Counted from the first letter of the stretch, positions 44,552 to 53,811 are shown. The stretch is DNA of 64,000 nucleotides from Planctomycetota bacterium (GCA_020851795.1 JADZCA010000010.1:78087-142086); one strand, 5' to 3'. The notes: generated by a model from the sequence alone, not told the origin. Numbers and translations: made by a program.

Positions 44552-46189
44552 ATGCGCATGCGCCTCGGGCTCGTGGTCGCGGGGGGCGTGCTCGCCGCGT
44601 GCGGCGGGGGCGGGCCCATCCCGCACACCGGCGTCCCCGCGGGCGACCTCGTCGCCTTCCTCCAGATGGGCGGCACCGACGTGCCCGCGAGGCTCTGGGT
44701 GTCCGACGCCTCGGGCGCGGCGCGGCGCGACGTGACGCCCGCCGCGACCGGCACGTGGTGCGGCGTGGACGACGGCTTCTCGTGGAGCCCCGACCGCTCG
44801 CGCCTGCTCTTCCGCTCCAAGGCCTCCCCGACCTCGCCGTACCGCACCTACGTCCTCGCGGCCGGCGCCTCCACCGCGACGCCCGTGGACGACGGCGACC
44901 CGACGCTCGACCACTACGACGAGGCGTGGTCGCCCGACGGCTCGCGCTTCGCGTTCGTCGGGTACGACGTCGTCGCCGACGCGTCCACGTTGTTCGTGGC
45001 GCCGGCCGACGGCGGCCCCGCGCTCGCGGTGTCCCCGACCGTGCCCGCCGGGCTCGCGGGCGTGATCTCGTTCCTCTGGGCGCCGACCGGCGACCGGCTG
45101 ATGTTCAGTGGAGAGTTCCTCGAGCTCGACCGCGACGACGTGTGGACGGTCTCGCCCGACGGCAGCGGCCTGCTGGCGGTCAGCCCGGTCGCCGGTCCGG
45201 GGCTGCAGGGCGTGGACCGCTTCGGCGAACGAGCGTGGTCGCCCGACGGGACGAAGGTGCTGTTCCGCGCCTCGTACGCCCAGTTCGCGCACTTCGACGT
45301 CTGCGTCGTGGGATGGGACGGGAGCGGCTTCGACGTGCTATCCGACCCGACGAAGTACGACTCGGTGTGGGACTTCAAGGTCTCGCCCGACGGCTCACGG
45401 GTCGCATTCCGCGCCCGCACGGACAAGCAGGGCTTCACCGACATCATCGACCTGTTCAGCGTCCCGCTCGCCGGCGGGGCCACGATCGAGCTCGCCGACG
45501 CCCTGACGCTCGGGGCCGACGAAGTGAGCTGGCGCTACGAATGGGCGCCCGGCGGCGCGCGCATCGCGTTCGAGACGACCGACGAGCTCGACGCGCTCCA
45601 CGACGCCAACGCCCTGCACACCGTGGACGGAGCCGGCGGCGCGCTCGCGACGCTCGCCGTCCCCGGTGGTGGCTTCCAGCTCCTCGGGACCTCGGCGTTC
45701 GCGTGGTCGCCCGACGGGAGCCGCCTCGCGTTCGGGCTGCGGGTGGACGACCCGCAGGACGGCATCGAAGACCACGTCTTCCTCGCGACCGCGAACGGCG
45801 TGCTCCTCGAGGAGCTCGAGCCCGCGCCGATGATCGGGAACGACCGCGTCGAGGAGATCGTCTGGTCGCCGACGGGCTCGGCGTTCGTCGTCCGCTCCAA
45901 CCTCAACTTCGGCGGCTCGCCGCCCAACTACATGCACCAGGTCTACGACCGCGGCTCGGGCGCATGGCACTCGCTGGGCGCCTTCTTCTACCAGCTGCTC
46001 GAGCGCGGGGCGGGGTGGTCCGCCGACGGCAGCACGGTCGTGGTCACGGGCGGACCGCCCGCGTCGGGGCCCGGCGACACCGAGTACGGCGTGCGGCGGG
46101 CGTCGCCGCTCGGCGTGCCGATCGTCCCGCTCACCGACGTGACGGCCGCGACGCCCGCGGTGTTCGCCTACGACCTCGCGGTGCGCTGA
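44552..46189 (+). CDS. TolB-like beta-propeller lipoprotein
   Basis: This encodes 545 residues from ATG 44552, which has GGAGG 6 nt upstream; upstream frame extension lacks a signal. The lipobox GGVLAAC predicts Cys lipidation at about residue 17. PD40-type blades recur: FSWSPDRSRLLF, AWSPDGSRFAFVG, AWSPDGTKVLF, KVSPDGSRVAF, AWSPDGSRLAFG and VWSPTGSAFVV, enough for a six- or seven-bladed propeller. TolB-like propellers bind peptides or envelope partners. It is divergent from the squalene-cyclase-like gene and has no transport genes nearby. Confidence 0.8.
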   Translation: MRMRLGLVVAGGVLAACGGGGPIPHTGVPAGDLVAFLQMGGTDVPARLWVSDASGAARRDVTPAATGTWCGVDDGFSWSPDRSRLLFRSKASPTSPYRTYVLAAGASTATPVDDGDPTLDHYDEAWSPDGSRFAFVGYDVVADASTLFVAPADGGPALAVSPTVPAGLAGVISFLWAPTGDRLMFSGEFLELDRDDVWTVSPDGSGLLAVSPVAGPGLQGVDRFGERAWSPDGTKVLFRASYAQFAHFDVCVVGWDGSGFDVLSDPTKYDSVWDFKVSPDGSRVAFRARTDKQGFTDIIDLFSVPLAGGATIELADALTLGADEVSWRYEWAPGGARIAFETTDELDALHDANALHTVDGAGGALATLAVPGGGFQLLGTSAFAWSPDGSRLAFGLRVDDPQDGIEDHVFLATANGVLLEELEPAPMIGNDRVEEIVWSPTGSAFVVRSNLNFGGSPPNYMHQVYDRGSGAWHSLGAFFYQLLERGAGWSADGSTVVVTGGPPASGPGDTEYGVRRASPLGVPIVPLTDVTAATPAVFAYDLAVR

Positions 46190-46221
46190 CGCCCGGCGCG
46201 GCGGAGCGGGCCCCGCGGCGC

Positions 46222-46227
46222 TATCCT
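46222..46227 (+). promoter_or_regulatory. TATCCT -10 element, leaderless start
   Basis: A TANNNT hexamer ends 6 nt before ATG 46234 and no ribosome-binding site is present. Confidence 0.5.
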
Positions 46228-46233
46228 CGGGCC

Positions 46234-46695
46234 ATGCTGAGCCTCCAGGAACGCTTCGCGCCCACGAACCGGTGCTTCGGCTGCGGGCCGGCCAACGAGA
46301 AGGGCCTGCGCCTGCGGAGCTTCGAGGACGGCGACACCGTCGTCTGCGAGTGGACGCCGCAGAAGCACCACGAGGCGTTCCCGGGCGTGCTCAACGGCGG
46401 GATCTGCGGCTGTCTGCTCGACTGCCACGGCAACTGGGCCGCGGCGTGGCAGCTGTGGAAGTCGATGGGCGGCCCCGAGCTGCCCTCGACGGTCACGGCC
46501 GAGTTCCACGTGAAGCTGCGTGCGCCCACGCCGACGTCGGGGCCGGTGCGCGTCGTCGCGCGGGTGGTCGAGGTGTCGGGGAACCGCGCGGTCGTCGAGG
46601 AGACGCTCGAGGCGGGCGGCAAGGTCACGGCGACGTGCCGCGGCGTGTTCGTCGCGGTCCCGCCCGGCCACCCCGCCTACCACCGCTGGCAGTGA
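46234..46695 (+). CDS. PaaI-like hotdog-fold acyl-CoA thioesterase
   Basis: This encodes 153 residues. The hotdog signature is HHEAFPGVLNGGICGCLLDCHGNWAA, here split as HEAFPGVLNGG and LLDCHGNWAA, equivalent to the PGVxHGGxxAxLxD motif of PaaI proteins. The N-terminal CFGCGPANEKGLRL is common in this group and its cysteines may bind metal. The enzyme would hydrolyse an acyl- or aryl-CoA; phenylacetyl-CoA-type substrates are known for PaaI. It is not adjacent to the benzoyl-CoA genes, so no link is claimed. Confidence 0.8.
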   Translation: MLSLQERFAPTNRCFGCGPANEKGLRLRSFEDGDTVVCEWTPQKHHEAFPGVLNGGICGCLLDCHGNWAAAWQLWKSMGGPELPSTVTAEFHVKLRAPTPTSGPVRVVARVVEVSGNRAVVEETLEAGGKVTATCRGVFVAVPPGHPAYHRWQ

Positions 46696-46741
46696 GGGAC
46701 GGGGGGCGCGCGGCGGAGAGGCGAGTCGGGCGCGGGGTGCG

Positions 46742-46747
46742 TAGCAT
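46742..46747 (+). promoter_or_regulatory. TAGCAT -10 element, leaderless start
   Basis: A TANNNT hexamer ends 7 nt before ATG 46755. The alternative ATG at 46746 lies inside this hexamer, which favours 46755 as start. Confidence 0.5.
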
Positions 46748-46754
46748 GGCGCGC

Positions 46755-48317
46755 ATGCGCCTCCCCGTCGCCGTCGCGTCGTCCGCGGTCCTCCTCGCCG
46801 GGGCCTTCGCCGGCGTCGCGCGCGCCGACGTGACGCTCCCCGCGGTGTTCTCCGACCGTGCCGTCCTCCAGCGCGACCGCCCGGTCGCGGTGTGGGGGTG
46901 GGCCGCCACCTCGGAGGAGGTGACGGTCTCGCTCGGCGCGCGCACCGCCAAGACGACGACCGCCGCGAACGGGCGCTGGCGCGTGGACCTCGACGCGCAG
47001 CCCGCGGGCGGGCCCTTCGAGCTCGTCGTGCAGGGCCGCAACCGCGTCGTCGCCAAGGACGTGCTCGTCGGTGAGGTCTGGCTCGCCTCCGGCCAGTCCA
47101 ACATGGCGTGGACCGTCGCCGGGACGAAGGACGCCGAGGCCGAGCGCAAGGCCGCCGACTTCCCGCAGCTGCGCGTCTTCACCACCGCGATGGCCGCGGC
47201 GGGCGACCCCGCCGCCGACGTCAAGGGTGCGTGGGCCGCGACGTCGCCCGACACCGTCGCGGGCTTCTCCGCCGTCGCGTGGTTCTTCGCGCGCGACCTC
47301 CACCGCACGCTCGGCGTGCCCGTCGGCGTCGTCGTGTCGTCGGTGGGCGGCACCGTCGCCGAGGCGTGGACGCCGCCGGAGGCCGTCGAGAAGGAGCCCG
47401 CCCTCGCGCCGATGTGGGCGAAGGCGCAGAAGGCGCTCGCCGGGTGGGACCGCGCCGCCGCCGAGGCGAAGTGGCGCAAGGCGTGGCGCAAGTGGGAGGC
47501 CGAGGCGGCCTCCGACCGGCGCGCCGGGCGCACGCCGCCGCCCGAGCCGACGATGCCGGGCGACCCGCGCACGAACCTCCTCTACCCGGGCTCGCTCTGG
47601 CACGGGATGGTCGCCCCGCTCGTGCCGCTCTCGCTCCGCGGCTTCCTCTGGTACCAGGGCGAGAGCAACGCGCCGCGCGCCGAGCAGTACGTCACGCTGT
47701 TCCCGACGCTGATCCGCGCGTGGCGCGCGGCGTGGGGCCGCGACGACCTGCCGTTCTACTTCGTCCAGCTCTCCTCCTTCGGCAAGGTGGCCGACTCCAC
47801 GGAGGCGAGCACGTGGGCCGAGCTGCGCGAGGCGCAGGCGCTCGCGCTCGGCACCGTCGAGCGGACCGGGATGGCCGTGACGATCGACGTGGGCGACCCC
47901 GCCGACATCCACCCCAAGGACAAGCAGACCGTGGGGAGCCGCCTCGCGCGCCTCGCGCTGGCCAAGGACTACGCGCGCGCCGACGTCGTCTGGTCGGGGC
48001 CGGTGCTGCGCTCGAGCCGCGTCGAGGGGAACAAGATCGTGCTCGTCTTCGACCACGCCGAGGGCCTCTCGACGCGCGACGGCCGCGAGCCCTCGGGGTT
48101 CGCGGTCGCGAGCGCCAAGGGCGAGTTCCACCCGGCGCGCGCGACGATCGAGGGCGACACCGTCGTCGTGTCGAGCCGCGGGGTCGCCGCCCCCGCCGCC
48201 GTGCGCTACGCGTGGGCCGACGCGCCCGAGTCGGCCAACCTCGTCAACGGCGCCGGCCTGCCCGCCTCGCCCTTCCGCACCGACACGCGCCCCCGGACCA
48301 CCGCCGGCGCCCACTGA
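46755..48317 (+). CDS. sialate O-acetylesterase-like SGNH hydrolase
   Basis: This encodes 520 residues. The signal peptide is residues 1-24 (VAVASSAVLLAGAFAGVARA). The mature enzyme starts DVTLPAVFSDRAVLQRD, typical of the family. The catalytic serine lies in ASGQSNMAW (~residue 113), with FLWYQGESNAPRAEQY (~300) and the Asp-His pair in VGDPADIHPKDKQ (~380). It removes O-acetyl groups from sialic acids or plant polysaccharides in the periplasm. The start at 46755 is preferred over 46746 because of the TAGCAT hexamer. Confidence 0.88.
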   Translation: MRLPVAVASSAVLLAGAFAGVARADVTLPAVFSDRAVLQRDRPVAVWGWAATSEEVTVSLGARTAKTTTAANGRWRVDLDAQPAGGPFELVVQGRNRVVAKDVLVGEVWLASGQSNMAWTVAGTKDAEAERKAADFPQLRVFTTAMAAAGDPAADVKGAWAATSPDTVAGFSAVAWFFARDLHRTLGVPVGVVVSSVGGTVAEAWTPPEAVEKEPALAPMWAKAQKALAGWDRAAAEAKWRKAWRKWEAEAASDRRAGRTPPPEPTMPGDPRTNLLYPGSLWHGMVAPLVPLSLRGFLWYQGESNAPRAEQYVTLFPTLIRAWRAAWGRDDLPFYFVQLSSFGKVADSTEASTWAELREAQALALGTVERTGMAVTIDVGDPADIHPKDKQTVGSRLARLALAKDYARADVVWSGPVLRSSRVEGNKIVLVFDHAEGLSTRDGREPSGFAVASAKGEFHPARATIEGDTVVVSSRGVAAPAAVRYAWADAPESANLVNGAGLPASPFRTDTRPRTTAGAH

Positions 48318-48321
48318 CGTA

Positions 48322-48368
48322 GCAGCGCGGTGGCAGGCACCCCAGTGCGGTGCCTGGCCCCGCGCTGC
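48322..48368. repeat. 47-bp near-perfect hairpin, REP-like or terminator
   Basis: Arms 48322-48341 and 48349-48368 pair at 18 of 20 positions around a 7-nt loop. It begins 5 bp after the sialate O-acetylesterase stop. There is no T-tract. The core GGTGCCTGG resembles CCTGGCACC in the structured segment at 51946-51996, hinting at a repeat family. Confidence 0.55.
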
Positions 48369-48426
48369 GGCCGGGGGGCGCGCGCGGACGCCCCCGCATC
48401 CGGGCCGGCGCCGCGGGCCCCGCTCC

Positions 48427-48432
48427 TACACT
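48427..48432 (+). promoter_or_regulatory. TACACT -10 element
   Basis: A TANNNT hexamer 27 nt before GTG 48460 of the peptidase fusion gene. Confidence 0.35.
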
Positions 48433-48459
48433 CCGGGCGTCGTCCCGCGAGGGTCCCCC

Positions 48460-51400
48460 GTGCGCTCCCGTCTCCTCCGCCCCGCGTCGCTGCTCGCCGT
48501 GCTCGTCCTCTCCGCCGCGACCGCGCGCGCGGCCGACCGCGAGGCGCGTCCGCGCCTGCACCACGACCTCGTCGTCACGCTCTCGCCCGACGCGCACCGC
48601 CTCGTCGCCACCGACCGCGTGACCTTCCCGCAGGGGCTCGACGGGCTCGACCGCACCGCGACCGGCGCGCTCCTCGTGCGCATGCACGCGGCGCTCGAGC
48701 TCGCCTCCGACGACCCGGCCTACGTCGTCGAGGCGCTGCCGGAGGCGAAGCCCGCGGGCGGCGGCGAGGAGCCGGCCCCCGACGACTTCCGCCTGCGCGC
48801 GTGGGCGCTCCGCCCGGCCGCCGGGACGTGGCCCGCGTCGCCGTCGGTGGCCCTGCGCTTCTCGGGCGCGGTCCACCACCCGCCCGTCGCGGAGGCCGAG
48901 GACTACGGGCGCAGCTTCTCGCGCACGCCCGGCACGATCGGCCCCGAGGGCGCCGTGCTCACGCGCGCGACGTGGTGGGTGCCCTCGGTCGGCGAGGACC
49001 TCCTCTCGTTCCGCCTCGCGGTGGACCTGCCCGCCGGGTGGGACGCCGTGAGCCAGGGGAAGCGCGTCGAGCGCAAGGCCGACGCGAGCGGCACGCGCGT
49101 CGTCTGGGAGTGCCCGCACCCGATGGAGGAGGTCTACCTCATCGCGAGCCGGTTCTCGCTCACCGAGCGCGAGGCGCCCGGGCTGCTCGCGCAGGCCTAC
49201 CTCCGCACGCCCGACCCGGCGCTCGCCGCGCGCTACCTCGAGGCGACGGTGCAGTACGTGGACATGTACCGCCGGCTCATCGGGCCGTACCCGTTCGAGA
49301 AGTTCGCCCTCGTCGAGAACTTCTGGGAGACGGGCTACGGGATGCCCTCGTTCACGCTGCTCGGCTCGCAGGTGATCCGGCTCCCGTTCATCCTGCACTC
49401 GTCCTACCCGCACGAGATCCTGCACAACTGGTGGGGGAACTCGGTCTACGTGGACTGGCAGACGGGCAACTGGTGCGAGGGCCTGACGGCCTACGTCGCC
49501 GACCACCTGATCCGCGAGGGCCAAGGGCGCGGGGCCGAGTACCGCCTCGACACGCTCAAGAAGTACCGGGCCTACGTGCGCGGCGGGAAGGACTTCCCCC
49601 TGCGCGAATTCCGCTCGCGCCACAGCGGCGCCACCGAGGCCGTCGGCTACGGCAAGTCGCTGATGCTGTTCCACATGCTGCGCCGCCGCCTCGGCGACGA
49701 CGCGTTCCGCGCGGCGCTCGCGCGCTTCTACGCCGAGATGCGCTGGAAGGCCGCGTCGTTCGCCGACGTGGCGCGCGTCTTCTCCGACGTGGCGAAGGAG
49801 GACCTGCGCCCGTTCGTCGCGGCGTGGGTGGAGCGCACCGGCGCGCCGGTGCTCTCGACGACGGTGACGCGCGAGGGCCTGGACACCGTCCGCGTGCAGG
49901 TGGACCAGGCGCAGGAGGGCGAGCCGTTCCCGCTGCGCGTGCCGGTCGCGCTCACCGTGCTCGGGCGCAAGGACGCGGTCGTCGTCGAGATGGACGCGAG
50001 CGCGAGGACGCAGGTCCAGCGGTTCACCGCGCCGGGCACGGTCGTCCGCGTGGACGTGGACCCCGAGTTGGACGTGTTCCGCCGCCTCGACGCCGCCGAG
50101 GTCCCCGCCACGCTCGGCGAGCTGTTCGGCGCCGAGAAGGTGACGATCGTCCTGCCGGCGGCGACCGACCCGCAGGCGGCGGCGTGGCGCGCGCTCGCCG
50201 ACGGGTGGAAGCGCAGCGGCGCCGACGTCGAGGTGGTCGAGGAGGGGGCCTTCACCGCCGTCCCCGCCGGCCGGTCGGTGTGGGTGCTCGGCGCGCAGAA
50301 CGCCGCGGGCCGCTTCGTCGCCGAGCGCGTCGCCGCGTTCGGGGCGGGGCTGCGCGACGCGGAGGTGGACTTCGGCGAGACGCGCGTGCCGCGCGACGGG
50401 CACTCGTTCGTGCTCGTCGCCCGGCACCCGGCCTCCGAGGAGGCCGCGCTCGGGTGGGTGGGGACCGCGGTCCCCGCGGCGGTCCCGGGGCTCGCGCGCA
50501 AGCTGCCGCACTACGGCAAGTACTCGTGGCTCGCCTTCTCGGGCGCCGAGCCGACCAACGTCGGCAAGGGCCAGTGGCCGGCCACGGGCTCGCCGCTCGT
50601 CACGGTGATCTCGCAGCCCTCCAAGACCGAGGTGCCGCCGCGGGCCTCGCTCCCGGAGCGGGCCCCGCTCGCGCGGCTCGCGCCGGCGTTCGACGCCGAG
50701 CGCCTGCTCGGCCACGTGCGCTTCCTCGCCGACGAGCGCCTCGAGGGGCGCGGGAACGGCTCGAAGGGGCTCGAAGAGGCGACCGCGTTCGTCGCGAAGG
50801 CCTTCGCCGAGATGGGGCTCAAGCCCGGCGGCGACGAGGGCACGTGGTTCCAGGCGTTCTCCGCCGACGGCGGGCCCGACGGCAAGCCCGTCGCGATGCG
50901 CAACGTCGTCGCCGTGCTCCCGGGCACCGACGCCCGGTTCGCGGGCCGTGCGGTGGTCGTCGGCGCGCACGTGGACCACCTCGGCCGCGGCTGGCCCGAC
51001 GTGCGCGAGGGCATGGCCGGACAGGTGCACAACGGCGCCGACGACAACGCGTCGGGCGTCGCGGTGCTGCTCGAGGTCGCGCGCTCGATGGCCGCCGAGC
51101 CGCGGCCGCGCCCCGTCGTCTTCGTCGTGTTCTCCGGCGAGGAGTGGGGGCTCAAGGGCTCGGCCCACTTCGTCAAGGCGACCGCCGCGTGGCCGGCGAA
51201 GGACGCCCTCGCGATGGTCAACCTCGACACCGTGGGCCGGCTCGAGGGGAAGAAGCTGCTCGTGCTCGGGACCTCGTCGGCGCGCGAGTGGCCGTTCATC
51301 ACGATGGGCGTGGGCGCGACGACCGGCGTGGACGCCACGGCCGTCCCCGACGACCCGCAGGGCAGCGACCAGGCGTCGTTCCGGGCCGTCGGCGTGCCCG

Positions 51401-51855
51401 CGGTGCAGCTCTTCACGGGCGCCACCGTGGACTACCACCGCCCCACCGACGACGTGGAGAAGGTGGACGCGGCCGGCCTCGTGCGGGTCGCCGTGTTCCT
51501 GCGCGAGACGCTCGACTACCTCGCCGCGCGGCCCGAGCCGCTGCACGCCTCGGACGCCGCGGCCCCCGCCGCGCCCGGCGGGGGCGAGGGGCGCAAGGTC
51601 CTGTTCGGGACGATGCCCGACTTCGCGTTCCCGGGGCCGGGCGTCAAGGTGGACAGCGTCGTCCCGGGCTCGCCGGCCGAGAAGGCCGGGATCGCCAAGG
51701 GCGACGTCCTCGTGTCGATGGGGGGCGAGGCGCTCCCCTCGCTGCGGGCGTACTCCGAGCTCCTCAAGCGGCACAAGCCCGGCGACGTCGTGCGCGTGCG
51801 GTGGACCCGCGACGGCGCCGAGCGCGAGGCCGACGTGACGCTCGCCGCCCGCTGA
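48460..51855 (+). CDS. secreted M1-M28-PDZ metallopeptidase fusion
   Basis: This encodes 1131 residues from GTG 48460. The signal peptide ends in ARA near residue 24. Residues ~30-500 are an M1 aminopeptidase-like region with zinc motif HEILHNWWGN (~318) and the third ligand in WCEGLTAY (~340); the usual GAMEN substrate motif is replaced by GYGMPSF. After a linker, residues ~745-1010 are an M28 aminopeptidase with all ligands visible: HVDHLG, GADDNASG, GEEWGLKG, NLDTVG and DYHRPTDD. Residues ~1045-1131 are a PDZ domain. Two exopeptidase modules in one chain suggest stepwise peptide degradation outside the cytoplasm. Confidence 0.85.
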   Translation: MRSRLLRPASLLAVLVLSAATARAADREARPRLHHDLVVTLSPDAHRLVATDRVTFPQGLDGLDRTATGALLVRMHAALELASDDPAYVVEALPEAKPAGGGEEPAPDDFRLRAWALRPAAGTWPASPSVALRFSGAVHHPPVAEAEDYGRSFSRTPGTIGPEGAVLTRATWWVPSVGEDLLSFRLAVDLPAGWDAVSQGKRVERKADASGTRVVWECPHPMEEVYLIASRFSLTEREAPGLLAQAYLRTPDPALAARYLEATVQYVDMYRRLIGPYPFEKFALVENFWETGYGMPSFTLLGSQVIRLPFILHSSYPHEILHNWWGNSVYVDWQTGNWCEGLTAYVADHLIREGQGRGAEYRLDTLKKYRAYVRGGKDFPLREFRSRHSGATEAVGYGKSLMLFHMLRRRLGDDAFRAALARFYAEMRWKAASFADVARVFSDVAKEDLRPFVAAWVERTGAPVLSTTVTREGLDTVRVQVDQAQEGEPFPLRVPVALTVLGRKDAVVVEMDASARTQVQRFTAPGTVVRVDVDPELDVFRRLDAAEVPATLGELFGAEKVTIVLPAATDPQAAAWRALADGWKRSGADVEVVEEGAFTAVPAGRSVWVLGAQNAAGRFVAERVAAFGAGLRDAEVDFGETRVPRDGHSFVLVARHPASEEAALGWVGTAVPAAVPGLARKLPHYGKYSWLAFSGAEPTNVGKGQWPATGSPLVTVISQPSKTEVPPRASLPERAPLARLAPAFDAERLLGHVRFLADERLEGRGNGSKGLEEATAFVAKAFAEMGLKPGGDEGTWFQAFSADGGPDGKPVAMRNVVAVLPGTDARFAGRAVVVGAHVDHLGRGWPDVREGMAGQVHNGADDNASGVAVLLEVARSMAAEPRPRPVVFVVFSGEEWGLKGSAHFVKATAAWPAKDALAMVNLDTVGRLEGKKLLVLGTSSAREWPFITMGVGATTGVDATAVPDDPQGSDQASFRAVGVPAVQLFTGATVDYHRPTDDVEKVDAAGLVRVAVFLRETLDYLAARPEPLHASDAAAPAAPGGGEGRKVLFGTMPDFAFPGPGVKVDSVVPGSPAEKAGIAKGDVLVSMGGEALPSLRAYSELLKRHKPGDVVRVRWTRDGAEREADVTLAAR

Positions 51856-51865
51856 GCCCTGATCT

Positions 51866-51893
51866 CCCACGAGCGACGAGGCGGCTTCGTGGG
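51866..51893 (+). terminator. hairpin after the peptidase fusion gene
   Basis: CCCACGA and TCGTGGG form a perfect 7-bp stem with a 14-nt loop, 10 bp after the stop codon. No T-tract follows. Confidence 0.35.
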
Positions 51894-51945
51894 CCGACCG
51901 AGCCTCGACCTCGTCGGCTCGTGCGAGGTCCGGGCCGATCCGCCC

Positions 51946-51996
51946 GGTGCCGGGAAGGCGGGCTTCCCGCTGCGTGAAAACTACTTTCCTGGCACC
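51946..51996. repeat. structured, locally AT-rich element before the antiporter gene
   Basis: GGTGCC (51946-51951) pairs with GGCACC (51991-51996). Inside are a second stem, CGGGAAG with CTTCCCG (51951-51957 and 51963-51969), and an AT-rich GTGAAAACTACTTTCC stretch that also holds a TACTTT hexamer (51982-51987). It may be a REP-like unit, a promoter with operator, or a leader structure. Confidence 0.4.
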
Positions 51997-52019
51997 GCCG
52001 GGCGGGGAGACTCCGCCCC

Positions 52020-53759
52020 GTGCCCGTCGTCGCCTCCGTCCACCCGATCCTGCACGACCTCGGCGTCGCGATCCTCGTCGCGGCGGTGCTCGCGTTCGTG
52101 GCGCGCGCCGGCCGGCAGCCGCTGCTGCTCGCCTACGTCGCCGCGGGGGTCCTGCTCGGGTCGTCGGTCGGCTTCGGCGTCATCACCTCGCCGGAGAGCG
52201 TCGAGGCGATCTCGAGCCTCGGGTTGATCCTGTTGCTCTTCTTGATCGGCCTCGAGATCGACGTGCAGGCCCTGCGGCGCGCCGGCCGCACCGTGGTCGT
52301 CGCGGGCCTCGTGCAGGTGCCGGTCAACCTCGTCCTGTGCCTCGCGGTGCCGTGGGCGCTGTCGGCGACGGGGTGGGTCGGCCCGCTGGGACGCTACGGG
52401 ACCGTCTACCTCGTGTTCGGGCTGTCGCTGTCGAGCACGCTCGTCGTGGTCAAGGTGCTCTACGACAAGCTCGAGCTCGACACGCTCGCGGGGCGGGTCA
52501 CGCTCGGCGTGCTCGTGCTCCAGGACCTGTGGTCGATCCTCTTCCTCGCGGTGCAGCCGAGCCTGTCCCACCCCGAGGCCGGGCCGCTGCTCGAAGCGCT
52601 CGGGCTGGGCGTCGCGCTCGTCGTGGGGGCGTTCGCCGCCGCGCGCTACGCCCTCCCGGCGATCTTCCGCACCGCCGCGCGCGCCCCGGAGCTCATGGTG
52701 CTCGGCGCCATCGCGTGGTGCTTCCTCGTCGCCGGGCTCGCCTCGAAGGCGGGGCTCTCCGCCGAGATGGGGGCCCTGACCGCCGGGCTCTCGATGTCCT
52801 ACCTCCCCTACAAGCCTGACGTCGTCGCCAAGGTCTCGACGGTCCGCGACTTCTTCCTGACGCTGTTCTTCGTGTCGCTCGGGCTCAAGGTCTCGGCGCC
52901 GACCCCGGGCCTGCTCGGGGCCGCGGTCGCCGTGGCCGGCTTCGTGCTCGTGACTCGCTTCGTCGTGATGCTGCCGTTGCTGCGCCGGCTCGGCGCCGGC
53001 GACCGTGCGGGCCTCGTGGTCTCGATGAACCTCTGGCCCGTCTCGGAGTTCGCGCTCGTGCTCACCGCGATCGGGCTCACGCTCGGCCACGTCACGGGCG
53101 TCGTCCTCGACGTCGTGCTCTTCGCGATGATCCTGTCCGCCGTCGCCGGCACCTACCTGATAATGGCGAGCCACCCGCTCGCGCAGCGCATGCAGGCGTG
53201 GCTGCGCCGACGGGGCTGGGCGAGCGAGAGCGCCTCCGCCGACGCCGCGGGCGCGGCGGTGCACGGCGCCCACTCGATCGTGCTCCTCGGCTTCCACCGC
53301 GTCGCCAGCGCCTTCCTGCACGACCTCGAGGCGACGCGCCCCGACCTGCTCGAGCACGTCCACGTCGTGGACTTCAACCCCGTCGTGCTCGACGAGCTGC
53401 GCCGCCGCGGCGTGTCGTGCGGCTACGGCGACCTCGGCAGCCCGGACACGCTCCAGCACGCGGGCCTCGGCGGCGCGAAGGTCGCGATCTGCACGGTCCC
53501 GGACACGCTGCTCAAGGGCACGAGCAACCGCCGCGTCCTCGCCGCGGTGCGCCACCTCTGCCCCGGCGCCGCGACCGTGGGCACCGCGGAGTCGCGCGAC
53601 GTCGAGCACGACCTCCGCGCCGACGGCGCCGCCGCCGTCCTCGTGCCGCCGCGCGCGGCGGGGGCGTCGGTGCTGCGCGACGTCCTCGCGTTGCTCGACG
53701 GGCGGCCCGCGCCGAGCGGGGACGAGGCCGACGGCCGCCGCCCGGAAGTGCTCCGGTAG
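52020..53759 (+). CDS. Kef-type cation/proton antiporter with RCK domain
   Basis: This encodes 579 residues. The N-terminal ~390 residues contain about a dozen membrane segments of the CPA2 type, with LGLILLLFLIGLEID, FGLSLSSTLVVVKVL and MGALTAGLSM as KefB/KefC-like signatures. Residues ~420-560 form a TrkA-N/RCK Rossmann domain (SIVLLGFHRVASAFLHDL, VHVVDFNP, YGDLGSPDTL); the glycine loop GFHRVA departs from GxGxxG, so nucleotide binding may be weakened. It likely exports K+ or Na+ in exchange for protons. The start GTG 52020 has GGGGAG upstream at rather long spacing. Confidence 0.85.
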   Translation: MPVVASVHPILHDLGVAILVAAVLAFVARAGRQPLLLAYVAAGVLLGSSVGFGVITSPESVEAISSLGLILLLFLIGLEIDVQALRRAGRTVVVAGLVQVPVNLVLCLAVPWALSATGWVGPLGRYGTVYLVFGLSLSSTLVVVKVLYDKLELDTLAGRVTLGVLVLQDLWSILFLAVQPSLSHPEAGPLLEALGLGVALVVGAFAAARYALPAIFRTAARAPELMVLGAIAWCFLVAGLASKAGLSAEMGALTAGLSMSYLPYKPDVVAKVSTVRDFFLTLFFVSLGLKVSAPTPGLLGAAVAVAGFVLVTRFVVMLPLLRRLGAGDRAGLVVSMNLWPVSEFALVLTAIGLTLGHVTGVVLDVVLFAMILSAVAGTYLIMASHPLAQRMQAWLRRRGWASESASADAAGAAVHGAHSIVLLGFHRVASAFLHDLEATRPDLLEHVHVVDFNPVVLDELRRRGVSCGYGDLGSPDTLQHAGLGGAKVAICTVPDTLLKGTSNRRVLAAVRHLCPGAATVGTAESRDVEHDLRADGAAAVLVPPRAAGASVLRDVLALLDGRPAPSGDEADGRRPEVLR

Positions 53760-53805
53760 CCGGCCGACCCCCGGGGTTTGGCAGGTCGGCGGACGCGGCC
53801 GGGCG

Positions 53806-53811
53806 TACGCT
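53806..53811 (+). promoter_or_regulatory. TACGCT -10 element of the Bat operon
   Basis: A TANNNT hexamer 35 nt before GTG 53847. The leader contains GGAGG 6 nt before the start codon. Confidence 0.4.

Noticed and set aside
51894..52019. Riboswitch in the leader of the Kef-type antiporter
   Set aside because: Stem-loops are present but none match the conserved cores of K+-, c-di-AMP- or Mg2+-type riboswitches that I can recall. A REP-like or promoter role is simpler.
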